Source of the DNA: an uncultured Helicobacter sp.
GTDB taxonomy: Bacteria > Campylobacterota > Campylobacteria > Campylobacterales > Helicobacteraceae
NCBI GenBank assembly: GCA_947177485.1
Contig: CAMWUR010000013.1
Span: 1 to 43,355, forward strand
Reading direction: 5' to 3'
Length of the DNA: 43,355 nt
How positions within the stretch are numbered: position 1 is the stretch's first letter; the number at the start of each line of letters is the position of its first letter. The notes under the pieces were generated by a model, which was not told the DNA's origin, made no database searches, and saw only the letters and a list, made by a program, of their open reading frames with translations. Positions 26,707 through 35,421 of the stretch are shown here, one piece after another. The translations under genes were made by a program, and so were the position numbers.

Positions 26707-28329
26707 ATGCAAAAAAGCATCTTAAAACTTGATGCGAAAAAAGCTAGAGAATTTTTTCTGGAAGAAGAAAGTTATTGTAATTTTGACTTACCACCTTACA
26801 TAAAATTTAGTGCTTTACTCAATGCAATAAATAATAAGATTGAAGCTGGACATCATGAAATTAATAAGATTTACTCAAGCTCAAAGAAGCCTCAAGATTG
26901 CGAAAATGTAAATTATAAGCTATTTAATAACAAGAATGCTAAGTATGATTGGCGTCCTTTTGAATTGATACACCCTGTATTATATGTTTATCTCGTTAGA
27001 GAAATTACAGAAGAGAAAAATTGGGAATATATTCAAAAAAAATTTAGGACACTTAGAGAGGGCGATTATGTGAAATGTTTTAGTATTCCTGTTGTATCAG
27101 AAACAAATCAATCAAACAAAGCAGAACAAGTTTTGCAATGGTGGAATCGTATTGAACAAGATTCGATAAAATATAGTTTGGAATTTGATTATTTATTCCA
27201 TACAGATATAACAAATTTTTATCCGTCTATCTATACGCATTCTATTGCTTGGGCTTTACATACTAAAAAAATGGCTAAAGAAAATAAAAACGACAAGCTC
27301 TTATTGCTGGGCAATACAATTGATAAATATGTCATGCAAATGTCCTATGGGCAAACAAATGGAATCCCTCAAGGTTCAGTTTTAATGGATTTTATAGCAG
27401 AGATTATTTTAGCTTATGTTGATAAGCAATTAACAGAAAAAATAAGAAAGCAAAAAATTGAATCTAAAAATTTTAAGATTATAAGATATAGAGATGATTA
27501 TAGAATTTTTGTCAATAACCCACAAAATGCAGAAATTATCTTAAAGAATTTATCAGAAATTCTTGCAGAGACAGGTTTAAAGCTCAACCCAAGCAAAACG
27601 ATTGCTTCACAAAATGTTATTCAAAGCTCTATTAAAAAAGATAAATTAAGGTGGCTTTTTATAGAGCCAATTTTAAAGGAACAAAGCACCTTACAAAAAC
27701 AACTTTTGATTTTGCACCAATTCTCTTTAGAATATGAAAATAGTGGAACACTTACTAAAGCTTTAGACAAATTATTAAAGGATTTAAATTATAAAATATC
27801 AAATGTTCAAGATAACAATAAAAAATATCAATCTTTATTTAAAATGAATTTAAGCAAAGAAAATAAAGAAGTTTTGGTTGCTATTTTAATAAATATAGTT
27901 TCATTAAACCCAAGAGTTTATCCGCATATAATGGCTATTTTAGGGATTTTATTTAGTAAGATAAATAAAAAAACATCTATCAACAAATCAATACAGAAAC
28001 TTGAAGGGATTTATAATAATTCGTATATGCAAATTTGGTTACAGAGGGCTATTATTAAACAAAAAATTGATTATAAAAATTTTACCGAACCTATTTGTCA
28101 AAAAGTTGCTAGTATTTTTGCGGGAGAAAAATGTGAAACATCATTATGGAATAATGAATGGTTATCTTGTAGTGATATTAAAAATATCTTTAAAAAATAT
28201 CCTATAATATTGAAAAAAGAAATAGATAAGCTAGCACCAAATACACAAAGTCAAGAAATTACTTTATTTGATTATGACAATCCTTTCAAAGACGAATCGA
28301 GTTCTATAATTAGACAAGTTAAATCATAG
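26707..28329 (+). CDS. Reverse transcriptase of the Abi/unknown-group (defence) type
   Basis: The 540-residue protein starts at ATG 26707, ten bases after GGAGG. Polymerase motifs are clear: motif A HTDITNFYPSIYTHSI (Asp167), motif B GQTNGIPQGS (about 215-224) and motif C RYRDDYRIF with Asp263-Asp264. There is no maturase domain, no CRISPR Cas1 link and no sign of a retron RNA, so it is not an obvious group II intron, diversity-generating or retron enzyme. The C-terminal 210 residues are helical, as in Abi and DRT phage-defence enzymes. It lies directly behind hsdS inside a type I locus. The exact DRT/UG group cannot be assigned by eye. Confidence 0.85.
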   Translation: MQKSILKLDAKKAREFFLEEESYCNFDLPPYIKFSALLNAINNKIEAGHHEINKIYSSSKKPQDCENVNYKLFNNKNAKYDWRPFELIHPVLYVYLVREITEEKNWEYIQKKFRTLREGDYVKCFSIPVVSETNQSNKAEQVLQWWNRIEQDSIKYSLEFDYLFHTDITNFYPSIYTHSIAWALHTKKMAKENKNDKLLLLGNTIDKYVMQMSYGQTNGIPQGSVLMDFIAEIILAYVDKQLTEKIRKQKIESKNFKIIRYRDDYRIFVNNPQNAEIILKNLSEILAETGLKLNPSKTIASQNVIQSSIKKDKLRWLFIEPILKEQSTLQKQLLILHQFSLEYENSGTLTKALDKLLKDLNYKISNVQDNNKKYQSLFKMNLSKENKEVLVAILINIVSLNPRVYPHIMAILGILFSKINKKTSINKSIQKLEGIYNNSYMQIWLQRAIIKQKIDYKNFTEPICQKVASIFAGEKCETSLWNNEWLSCSDIKNIFKKYPIILKKEIDKLAPNTQSQEITLFDYDNPFKDESSSIIRQVKS

Positions 28330-28342
28330 CAAGAAGCAAACA

Positions 28343-28555
28343 ATGACACTTATTATCAAAAATGCTAATAAAGACTTTGCAGAGGCGGTCAGGAGTATGG
28401 CAAAAGCTTGTGATTCTATGATAAAAATCACGGAGCAAAAAGAGCCCAGCGATGAGCTTTTGGAAGCCATTAGAGAAGTGCGAAATGGAGAAGTAGAGCG
28501 ATATGAAAACTTTGAGGATTTCAAAAAGGCGATGCTAGATGAAGTATTGCATTAG
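28343..28555 (+). CDS. Small antitoxin-like protein (second of two)
   Basis: The 70-residue protein starts MTLIIKNANKDFAEAVRSMA and resembles the 79-residue protein at 23475 over its first 30 residues. It ends in an acidic helix (YENFEDFKKAMLDEVL), typical of RelB-like antitoxins. No toxin gene follows. It begins 13 bases after the reverse transcriptase stop with only a weak ribosome site. It could be an orphan left by loss of its toxin. Confidence 0.5.
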   Translation: MTLIIKNANKDFAEAVRSMAKACDSMIKITEQKEPSDELLEAIREVRNGEVERYENFEDFKKAMLDEVLH

Positions 28556-28579
28556 CTTTTGGGACAGAACATGGGCTTT

Positions 28580-28664
28580 GTGCGAATCAATTCGCACCTC
28601 CGATGTTGGGGAATTGTGTATTTTCTATATTCCCTAGCTTTTGGAGGTGCGACTTTAGTCGCAC
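28580..28664. repeat. REPIN: two inverted REP palindromes
   Basis: The left REP (28580-28601) reads on the minus strand as GGAG plus GTGCGAAT and ATTCGCAC. The right REP (28643-28664) reads on the plus strand as GGAG plus GTGCGACT and AGTCGCAC. The facing CACCTCC and GGAGGTG can pair to form one long hairpin. The rest of the 28556-28847 gap holds no gene that I can support. Confidence 0.75.
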
Positions 28665-28812
28665 TCAAACGAGATGGCAATAACGAAAGGAAAAGGGAAC
28701 TATTGAAAAATCCTTTGCAGGACAAATATAAAAATAATCGATATAATCGAGTAAAGATATAAAAAAACATGGTGCAAGAAATATTGAAAACGATTAATGA
28801 GGTAAATCATAA

Positions 28813-28834
28813 GTGCGACTAAAGTCGCACCTCC
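28813..28834 (-). repeat. REP palindrome upstream of the RAYT gene
   Basis: On the minus strand this is GGAG plus GTGCGACT, two T and AGTCGCAC. It is identical over 22 bases to the copy at 28643. It lies 14 bases before the transposase start. Confidence 0.8.
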
Positions 28835-28847
28835 AAAAAGGTAGGCA

Positions 28848-29375
28848 ATGGAATTGGTGATTCAAAAATATACTAACCTCCCGCATATTGACCACGTGGG
28901 ATATTGGCAGTTTGTTACTATACGCACGCAAGATTCTATTGATGAAGCATTTCTCTCTATCGCTGATGAGGATATTTCAAAGGAGCAATTCAAAAAAGAT
29001 GAATATGCGGATTTATCGCTTAAGGGAAATTATTTGAACGGAGAGATTCTCCAATATCTTTATGAGTTTTTGCTATCGCTCGATTCTATTTTATATGAGC
29101 TCGCTTGTTTTTGCATTATGCCTAATCATTTGCATATTCTCTTTAGACAAAAAGAATCCCTTGCCTTGATTATCAAAAAACTTAAGGGCATTAGCGCAAA
29201 AGCTATCAATAAGCAATTAGGTTTTAAAGGGAAATTTTGGGAGAAAGGATATTATGATAAAGCCATACGCAACCAAAAACATTTTGAACTAACTTATCGT
29301 TATATTGCCCATAATGCTTTAAAAGTTGGGCTAAAAAGTGAAGAGAGATTTTATGGGAAATATGATTTATTGTAA
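28848..29375 (+). CDS. REP-associated tyrosine transposase (RAYT)
   Basis: The 175-residue protein belongs to the Y1/HUH transposase group related to IS200/IS605. The HUH motif is MPNHLHILF (His-Leu-His). The catalytic Tyr lies in the C-terminal FWEKGYYDKAIRN region, followed by YRYIAHNALKVGL. RAYTs are domesticated enzymes that mobilise REP/REPIN elements. Here REP palindromes flank the gene at 28813-28834 and 29390-29415 and also occur in the gap upstream and in hsdS. AAGG precedes the ATG. Confidence 0.9.
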   Translation: MELVIQKYTNLPHIDHVGYWQFVTIRTQDSIDEAFLSIADEDISKEQFKKDEYADLSLKGNYLNGEILQYLYEFLLSLDSILYELACFCIMPNHLHILFRQKESLALIIKKLKGISAKAINKQLGFKGKFWEKGYYDKAIRNQKHFELTYRYIAHNALKVGLKSEERFYGKYDLL

Positions 29376-29389
29376 TCATCGACTATATC

Positions 29390-29415
29390 GGAAGTGCGAC
29401 TAAAGTCACACTTCC
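29390..29415 (+). repeat. REP palindrome downstream of the RAYT gene
   Basis: GGAAGTGCGACT, two A and AGTCACACTTCC form a nearly perfect 26-base palindrome. It ends 29 bases before the hsdR start. With the copy at 28813 it brackets the transposase. Confidence 0.75.
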
Positions 29416-29444
29416 AGAATCACCACGCAACGAAAGGACGCAAC

Positions 29445-32400
29445 ATGCAAACCGATAGCCTCAACGAAAAAGCCATAGAATCCCTGCTCCTCGAGCATTT
29501 GGCAAATGCGGGATACACTTGCAAAAGTGGCAAGGAAATCGAGCGTAAAAGCGGGGAGTGGATACTCGAGAATGAATTTAGAGAATCGGTGTGGCAGATT
29601 AACTTTGGGGCAGATTCTAGGCATTCGTGCAATCTTGCCCTAAGCATAGAATCTCAAGAGCGGCTTATTAGCGAGGCATTGCAAAAGCTCAAAGCCCTTG
29701 AAAACGAGGAGCTTATGGAGGCAAATGCCAAATGTCATGCTTATCTCACGCATGGAATCCCGCTTGAAGTGTTTTTCGAGGGCGAGACGCGCGGCGTTCT
29801 CTTGCGCCTCGTGGATTTTGAAAATCCCTCTAACAACTCCTTGCTTGCGTGCAATCAGCTCCATTTTGCCGCGCCGATGCCCAAACGTCCCGATGTCGTG
29901 CTGTTTCTCAATGGCTTGCCTGTGGTCGTGTGTGAGCTCAAAAATCCGCTCGATGTCAATGCGACTTTGGAAAGTGCGTTTCAACAGATTCAAACTTACA
30001 AGGCGCAGATTCCCTTTTTGTTTATCCCTAATGTGCTTTGTATGCTAAGTGATGGGCTAAATCACAAAATTGGGAGCTTAAGTGCGGACATTGCGCGGTT
30101 TATGGTCTGGAGAAACGAGAAGCAAGCCCTACCCTTAGGAATGTCTGCTGCGTTAGAGCCGCGCACACTCTTAGAGATTCTACGTTTTTTTATCGTGTTT
30201 GAGAAGCAAACTTTTAACGACAAATCGGGCTTATCTAGCACGCGGATTATTAAGAAACTCGCCGCCTATCATCAATATTATGCTGTGCAAAAGGCAATAG
30301 AATCTGTGAAAGTCGCGATGTGTGGGGACAAAAGAGGCGGGGTGATGTGGCACACGCAAGGAAGTGGCAAAAGTCTCACGATGGTGTTTTTTAGCGCAAA
30401 GGCGATTGCGACTTTTGGAAACCCTACTTTGCTTGTTATTACCGATAGAAACGACCTTGATGAGCAATTGTTTGAGACTTTCGCAAAGGCAAAGGAACTT
30501 TTGCGCACAGAACCAACTCTCGCAACAAGCACACAGGATTTAAAAACCAAACTCAAAAGGGCAAGTGGGGGCATTATTTTTAGCACGATTCAGAAGTTTA
30601 GGAGTGAAAATGAAAGCTTCGAGCTTTTAAGTCAAAGAGAAAATATCCTCGTTTTATGCGATGAGGCACATCGAAGTCAATATGGATTCGAGGCGAGGCT
30701 TGATGAGCAGGCGCAGCTGCGCTATGGCTATGCAAAATATTTGCGAGACGCGCTGCCAAATGCGACTTATCTTGGTTTTAGTGGCACGCCGATTGAAAAA
30801 GCAGACGCCGACACGCGGCGCGTGTTTGGAGAATATATTGATATTTATGATATTGCTAGGGCGGTCGAGGATAAAGCCACGGTAGGAATCTATTATGAAA
30901 GTCGGTTGGTCAAAATTGGGCTTAGTGAGGAGGGACAAGAGATTTTAAAAGAACTCGATTCTAAGCTTGTTGCGAGCGAGGAACAAGACAGAATCAATGC
31001 TAAAGCTACGAGGCTATGCGAGATTGTCGGGGCGAAAAATCGGCTTGAAGTCGTGGCAAAAGACATTGTGGAACATTTTAGCAAAAGGCAAGAGGCGTTA
31101 AAGGGCAAGGCGATGATTGTTTGTATGAGCCGAGAAATTGCCGTTTCTTTGTATGATATAATCGTAAATCTTATGCCCTCGTGGCATAGTGAAGACTATC
31201 AAAAAGGCGCGTTAAAGGTGATTATGACGGCAAATAGTAGCGATGGTGCGCATTTAGCCAAACACCATACGAGCAAGACACAAAGAAGCGAAATCGCCAA
31301 AAGACTTAAAAGCGTTGATGATGAACTGCAAATGGTTATCGTGTGCGATATGTGGCTTACCGGCTTTGATGTGCCGCCTCTGCATACGCTTTATATGGAT
31401 AAATTCTTAAGTGGGCATAATCTTATGCAAGCTATTGCGAGGGTAAATCGTGTGTATAAAGATAAGCCTGCGGGGCTAGTCGTGGATTATCTAGGAATTG
31501 CCAATGAGTTAAAAAACGCACTAGAATTTTATACCCAAAGCGGAGGCAAGGGAGCGTTTATACAAGAAAAGACAAAAATCATAGAAAAAATGCAAGAAAA
31601 CTATGAAATTACCGCCCAAATGCTGCAAGGGATTAATTATTTGGAATATTTTACGCTACAAGCGCGAGAGAAGCTTCAGCTTATCGCCCAAGTTTTAGAA
31701 TGTATCCTAGCCCAAGAAAATGGCAAAAAGCGGTTTTTGGATAATGCAACGAGGCTTTTAAAATCCTATGTAATGGCTCTACCTTGCGAGGAAGCGGAGA
31801 AAATCGCAAAAGATGTAGCGTTTTTTGACCTCATCAAAAGAACTTTGAAAAAATACGAAAGAGAGGAGGAGGGAAAATCTCTTGTGCCGCAAAGTGCGAT
31901 TAAACAAATCATTAATGATGCGATTGTGAGCGAGGGAGTGGTGAATATTTTGGATAGCACAGGGATTGTAAAGCCCAATCTCTCTATCCTTTCAGAGGAG
32001 TTTTTAAGCGAGCTTGCCTCCCATAAGCACAAAAACCTTGCCTTGCAGACTTTACAAAAGCTTTTAAACGATGAATTAAGTGCGCGTCTTAGCTCCACAC
32101 TCTCTGCAAAAAGCTTGATAGAACGACTGCAAAAGACAATGCAAAAATATCAAAATAACCTTATTAGCGTGGTTGAAGCCATAGAGGAGCTCATCGCCCT
32201 AAGCAAAGAACTCATTGCGAGTGATACGCAAAGAAAGGAAATGGGATTAAAAGATTACGAGTTTGCCTTTTATGAGGCGATTGCTCAAAACAAAAGTGCA
32301 AAAGAAGTGATGAGTAAGAGTGAGCTAAAGGCACTTGCCATAGCGATTTTTCAAACTCTAAGGCAAAATGTCAGCTTAGATTGGCAGCACAAAGAATCTG

Positions 32401-32534
32401 TGAGAGCGAAGCTAAGAGTAGCGGTTAAAAGAGTGCTTAAAGAATATGGCTATCCGCCAGATATGCAAAAAATCGCGGTGGATAGAGTCATAGAACAAGC
32501 CGAGCTTGTGGCAAAAGATTTGACAGCCTTATAA
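29445..32534 (+). CDS. hsdR: Type I restriction endonuclease subunit (translocase/nuclease)
   Basis: HsdR cleaves unmodified DNA after ATP-driven translocation. ATG 29445 has AAAGGA upstream and gives 1029 residues; the longer frame from 29394 would start inside a REP. The N-terminal nuclease has PDVVLFLNG and CELKNP. The motor has Walker A TQGSGKS, the DEAH box LCDEAHRSQYG, SGTPIEKAD and the late MQAIARVNRVYKDK. The C-terminal region is helical. All parts look intact. It is separated from hsdS by about 2.7 kb of reverse transcriptase, antitoxin and RAYT genes. Confidence 0.96.
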   Translation: MQTDSLNEKAIESLLLEHLANAGYTCKSGKEIERKSGEWILENEFRESVWQINFGADSRHSCNLALSIESQERLISEALQKLKALENEELMEANAKCHAYLTHGIPLEVFFEGETRGVLLRLVDFENPSNNSLLACNQLHFAAPMPKRPDVVLFLNGLPVVVCELKNPLDVNATLESAFQQIQTYKAQIPFLFIPNVLCMLSDGLNHKIGSLSADIARFMVWRNEKQALPLGMSAALEPRTLLEILRFFIVFEKQTFNDKSGLSSTRIIKKLAAYHQYYAVQKAIESVKVAMCGDKRGGVMWHTQGSGKSLTMVFFSAKAIATFGNPTLLVITDRNDLDEQLFETFAKAKELLRTEPTLATSTQDLKTKLKRASGGIIFSTIQKFRSENESFELLSQRENILVLCDEAHRSQYGFEARLDEQAQLRYGYAKYLRDALPNATYLGFSGTPIEKADADTRRVFGEYIDIYDIARAVEDKATVGIYYESRLVKIGLSEEGQEILKELDSKLVASEEQDRINAKATRLCEIVGAKNRLEVVAKDIVEHFSKRQEALKGKAMIVCMSREIAVSLYDIIVNLMPSWHSEDYQKGALKVIMTANSSDGAHLAKHHTSKTQRSEIAKRLKSVDDELQMVIVCDMWLTGFDVPPLHTLYMDKFLSGHNLMQAIARVNRVYKDKPAGLVVDYLGIANELKNALEFYTQSGGKGAFIQEKTKIIEKMQENYEITAQMLQGINYLEYFTLQAREKLQLIAQVLECILAQENGKKRFLDNATRLLKSYVMALPCEEAEKIAKDVAFFDLIKRTLKKYEREEEGKSLVPQSAIKQIINDAIVSEGVVNILDSTGIVKPNLSILSEEFLSELASHKHKNLALQTLQKLLNDELSARLSSTLSAKSLIERLQKTMQKYQNNLISVVEAIEELIALSKELIASDTQRKEMGLKDYEFAFYEAIAQNKSAKEVMSKSELKALAIAIFQTLRQNVSLDWQHKESVRAKLRVAVKRVLKEYGYPPDMQKIAVDRVIEQAELVAKDLTAL

Positions 32535-32556
32535 TTGAACACACAAGGAGACAAAT

Positions 32557-33204
32557 ATGAAACATGGAATGACGCCCAATCCAAATAATCCCTTTCCAAT
32601 TAAGGGCGTGGATTATGTCTGCTATGTCAAGCCCATCATAAAGAATCCAAATGTTATCGTGGGGGACTTTACATACATTAGCGATAGTGATTTTGAGCGG
32701 CATATCAGCCACCATTACGCATTTAATGGAGACAAACTTATTATCGGCAAATTTTGTCAAATCGCTGCGGGTGTGGAGTTTATTATGAATGGCGCAAATC
32801 ATCAGATGAATGCCGTAAGTACCTTTCCTTTTTATATCTTTGAGGGTTGGGATATGGAAGCGCCCTCGCCTAGCGATTTGCCCTTAAGAGGCGATACAAT
32901 CATTGGTAATGATGTTTGGATTGGTCAAAATGCAACGATACTTCCGGGCGTTCAAATCGGCGATGGCGCGATTATTGGTGCAAATAGTGTCGTGGGTGGC
33001 AATGTTGCGCCTTATGCAATTGTGGTTGGAAATCCTGCGAGAATGATTAAAAAGAGATTTGATGATGAGCTGATTTCGCTATTGCTGCGGCTTAAGTGGT
33101 GGGACAAAAGTATTGACACAATCAATTCTTTGATTCCGATTCTCACAAATAGCAATCTCGATTTTGTCAGAGAAGAGATTCGCAAACTCGTGGAAAAATC
33201 GTAA
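32557..33204 (+). CDS. Xenobiotic O-acetyltransferase, Vat/CatB type
   Basis: The 215-residue protein has the left-handed beta-helix hexapeptide repeats ([32 protein letters not shown] is the pattern region). ITRA-like NGANHQMN contains the candidate catalytic His, and the C-terminal helix starts after [12 protein letters not shown]. The family acetylates streptogramin A or chloramphenicol with acetyl-CoA; the real substrate is not shown. AAGGAGA precedes the ATG. It lies 22 bases after hsdR and faces the aminoglycoside nucleotidyltransferase gene. Confidence 0.82.
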   Translation: MKHGMTPNPNNPFPIKGVDYVCYVKPIIKNPNVIVGDFTYISDSDFERHISHHYAFNGDKLIIGKFCQIAAGVEFIMNGANHQMNAVSTFPFYIFEGWDMEAPSPSDLPLRGDTIIGNDVWIGQNATILPGVQIGDGAIIGANSVVGGNVAPYAIVVGNPARMIKKRFDDELISLLLRLKWWDKSIDTINSLIPILTNSNLDFVREEIRKLVEKS

Positions 33205-33212
33205 TCTTTAAC

Positions 33213-34097
33213 TTATGCATTGCCATTTTGTAAGCGTTTTAGAATCTTGGCGTACGTTTTTGCCCCTGCGCGGTAGGGCAAGCTTGAAAAATCTTGCTTG
33301 AAACGAGAGCGCATTATTTTTTGCGCGATTTTGGCAAAAAACCTTTCAAGATACTTGCGCGTTTTCTTCGCCTGTTTCTTGCCCCCAAGCCGATAGCAGG
33401 CATAGAGTTTTTGTATCTCTTTTGGCGCAAGGAATCGGGGCAAGAATTTATGTTCTTTGCCAAGCGAAAAAGAAAAATTATTTTGTTTTATTGCCACATA
33501 CCACGAAAGCAGAATCAAGAGCCCCTCTCTCATCATCGCAAGATGTGCATTGGCAAGCAAAACTTCGGAACGCAAAATATCCTTTAGGGTACAAACATAC
33601 AACCAATAAAATTCATTGCAACAATCTAAAAAACTCTGTTTGCTTAAGGGCTTGATATAAAAAGCGCAATCGCTTGCGGGAAGTACGCTATCAAACCGAT
33701 GGTCTTTATCAAGTAAAACGTGCATGAGACGTTCATTATTTTTATAAAACTCTGCGTCTTCAAGCGGAATGAGCGTTAAATCTATCCGCACGCCATCATC
33801 AAAAAGCATGAGATAACTAAACCAACCCTCTTTTAAATCTGGTGGGTAGAGCTCCATTGATTCTGGTTTTTGAATCATCAATAGATTGCCAAAGACTTTT
33901 AGCCATTCATCGTTTGTATCATCTTTAAAATTCTGCAAACTTTGCTTGTCTAAGAAAAACGAAATATCATAATCGCAAAATATATCTTTTTTGATATTCG
34001 GATTTGCCCTTGAGCCTTCAAGTGTTACAAGACGAATCGATTCATTATTCTTCGCAAAATCTAGGATTAGACTAAAAACTTCTTGTTCTGTGCGCAT
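33213..34097 (-). CDS. Aminoglycoside 6-adenylyltransferase-like protein
   Basis: The 294-residue protein has the streptomycin adenylyltransferase layout. The nucleotidyltransferase core is LEGSRAN followed by CDYDISFF (the Asp pair) and VRIDLTLIP. The length matches AadE/ANT(6) proteins (about 285-300). Family members inactivate streptomycin with ATP. Activity in this organism is inferred, not shown. GGGGA precedes the ATG. It is encoded convergently with the acetyltransferase. Confidence 0.85.
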   Translation of the reverse strand: MRTEQEVFSLILDFAKNNESIRLVTLEGSRANPNIKKDIFCDYDISFFLDKQSLQNFKDDTNDEWLKVFGNLLMIQKPESMELYPPDLKEGWFSYLMLFDDGVRIDLTLIPLEDAEFYKNNERLMHVLLDKDHRFDSVLPASDCAFYIKPLSKQSFLDCCNEFYWLYVCTLKDILRSEVLLANAHLAMMREGLLILLSWYVAIKQNNFSFSLGKEHKFLPRFLAPKEIQKLYACYRLGGKKQAKKTRKYLERFFAKIAQKIMRSRFKQDFSSLPYRAGAKTYAKILKRLQNGNA

Positions 34098-34151
34098 GCA
34101 TTCTTCCCCTTTGTTTGACCAATATTTTGCATTGACTTCTCCTCACATAAT

Positions 34152-34736
34152 TTAAGCATTAAAATATTTTGCCTTAGCACTGATGTGTTCAAGTTTGATA
34201 GCATAAACATTTAAATGCTTGCGCGACATATCCACCGACATTTGCACAAAATCCAATTTATCGGGCATATATTTTTGACAAAGCAACATCATCGCCCTAT
34301 CTTGAGATTCTTTATCACGCAATGCAAAGATTCGCCCATACGCAATCGCGCTTTCATACCCTGTCGTAAAAACATGGCTGCCAAGTTTTTTGGGCTCGGT
34401 TTGTGCAAGTTGCTCTAACTCTTCGCGATTATAAAGCTCGGGTACTTGCACGTGCCCGACAAAGACTAAGCAGACGAGCGAGCCATCATTTAAAAAGCTC
34501 ATCTTACGTCCTGCCTTTGCTGTGTGGATAAAAATTTGATGATTATCATAGACAAATGACACAGGAATGCTAAAGATTTGATAGTCTTCGGCTAAATGAC
34601 CATTTTCTTTGTATGCCTTTTTGTCTGGCTCAAAACCACAAACACTTGAGGGTGAAACGCTCAAAACGCAATAGGCAGCATTTTGCATGATTTCTATCGC
34701 CTTATGCGAATCTTGCATTTTATCTTTGCGGCGCAT
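34152..34736 (-). CDS. Pyridoxamine-5'-phosphate-oxidase-like flavin protein (Nim-type)
   Basis: The 194-residue protein starts at ATG 34736, chosen because AAGGAG lies just upstream; the TTG at 34742 lies inside that region. AAYCVLSVS, IFIHTAKAGRK and NDGSLVCLVFVG are typical of the split-barrel flavin family that includes 5-nitroimidazole reductases (Nim). HVFTTGYESAIAYGR is a family motif. Nitro reduction is possible but unproven. The upstream region has a 16-bp tandem duplication. Confidence 0.78.
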   Translation of the reverse strand: MRRKDKMQDSHKAIEIMQNAAYCVLSVSPSSVCGFEPDKKAYKENGHLAEDYQIFSIPVSFVYDNHQIFIHTAKAGRKMSFLNDGSLVCLVFVGHVQVPELYNREELEQLAQTEPKKLGSHVFTTGYESAIAYGRIFALRDKESQDRAMMLLCQKYMPDKLDFVQMSVDMSRKHLNVYAIKLEHISAKAKYFNA

Positions 34737-34747
34737 ACCCAACTCCT

Positions 34748-34779
34748 TAAAAAGAATATAGCCTAAAAAGAATATAGCC
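34748..34779. repeat. 16-bp tandem duplication upstream of the Nim-like gene
   Basis: TAAAAAGAATATAGCC occurs twice in a row with no mismatch. On the minus strand each copy has GCTATATTC, a -10-like hexamer, right before the ribosome site. Copy-number change could alter expression. Confidence 0.65.
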
Positions 34780-34846
34780 TAAATAGACTTAAAAATCTAT
34801 AAATTTTTACATATTCTAGCCCTAACCACAAAATTGCACCAACCCC

Positions 34847-34877
34847 TTGACAAACACCAAGTGTCAGGGCTTATAAT
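34847..34877 (+). promoter_or_regulatory. MerR-type promoter, 19-bp spacer, before the second merR gene
   Basis: TTGACA (34847-34852) and TATAAT (34872-34877) are 19 bases apart. The spacer has the dyad ACAC-CAA-GTGT. The same block TTGACAAACAC with a mirror GTGT is found at 36122. This supports autoregulation by the MerR protein encoded 80 bases downstream. Confidence 0.75.
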
Positions 34878-34956
34878 ATGCCCTGTGGTTTGTCAGCGCC
34901 CAAAAATTCGTGGGGGCGGCGATAAAACTGCGCATACACAACACAAAGGTGGCACG

Positions 34957-35421
34957 ATGACATACACGATTATCGAGGTGGAACGCAAAAGTGGCATTCC
35001 CTCGCGCAAAATACGTTTTTGGCTCGACAAGGGGCTGTTCCCGCATATCTACAAAGACAAAAATGGCGTGCGGCTTTTTAGCGCGCAAGATGTCGATTGG
35101 CTCTGTTGGATTGAACTCTATCGCCAGCTTGGAATGAGCATCAAAGACATTGCACATTACAGAAACCTCGCCGACAAGGGCGATTCAACGCTGCAAGAAC
35201 GGCTTGGGATTATCCAAAGCCAAAAGGCGCAGAATCTCGCCGAGATTGCGAAGCTACAAGAGGCAATTGCGATGCTTGAATATAAAGAAAATCTTTATAT
35301 TGAGCTCATCACAAACGGGAGTGCGAACTACAAACCGCGCAGTTTTGGCGAATGCAAGAAGATTCTGCAACAGCAATGCCAAACCAAAAGGAAGCAAAAA
35401 GGAGACAACAATGCAAAATGA
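34957..35421 (+). CDS. MerR-family transcriptional regulator (second)
   Basis: The 154-residue protein starts at ATG 34957 with AAAGGTGG upstream. The winged helix (YTIIEVERKSGIPSRKIRFW, then NGVRLFSAQDVDWLCWI) and a coiled coil at about 85-125 are clear. It is a paralogue of the regulator at 18402. Its last 11 bases overlap the next gene. The 19-bp-spacer promoters at 34847 and 36122 are its likely targets. Confidence 0.9.
   Translation: MTYTIIEVERKSGIPSRKIRFWLDKGLFPHIYKDKNGVRLFSAQDVDWLCWIELYRQLGMSIKDIAHYRNLADKGDSTLQERLGIIQSQKAQNLAEIAKLQEAIAMLEYKENLYIELITNGSANYKPRSFGECKKILQQQCQTKRKQKGDNNAK

Noticed and set aside
26707-28329. Group II intron or retron
   Set aside because: No maturase domain, no intron ends and no msr/msd-like inverted repeat next to the gene were seen.
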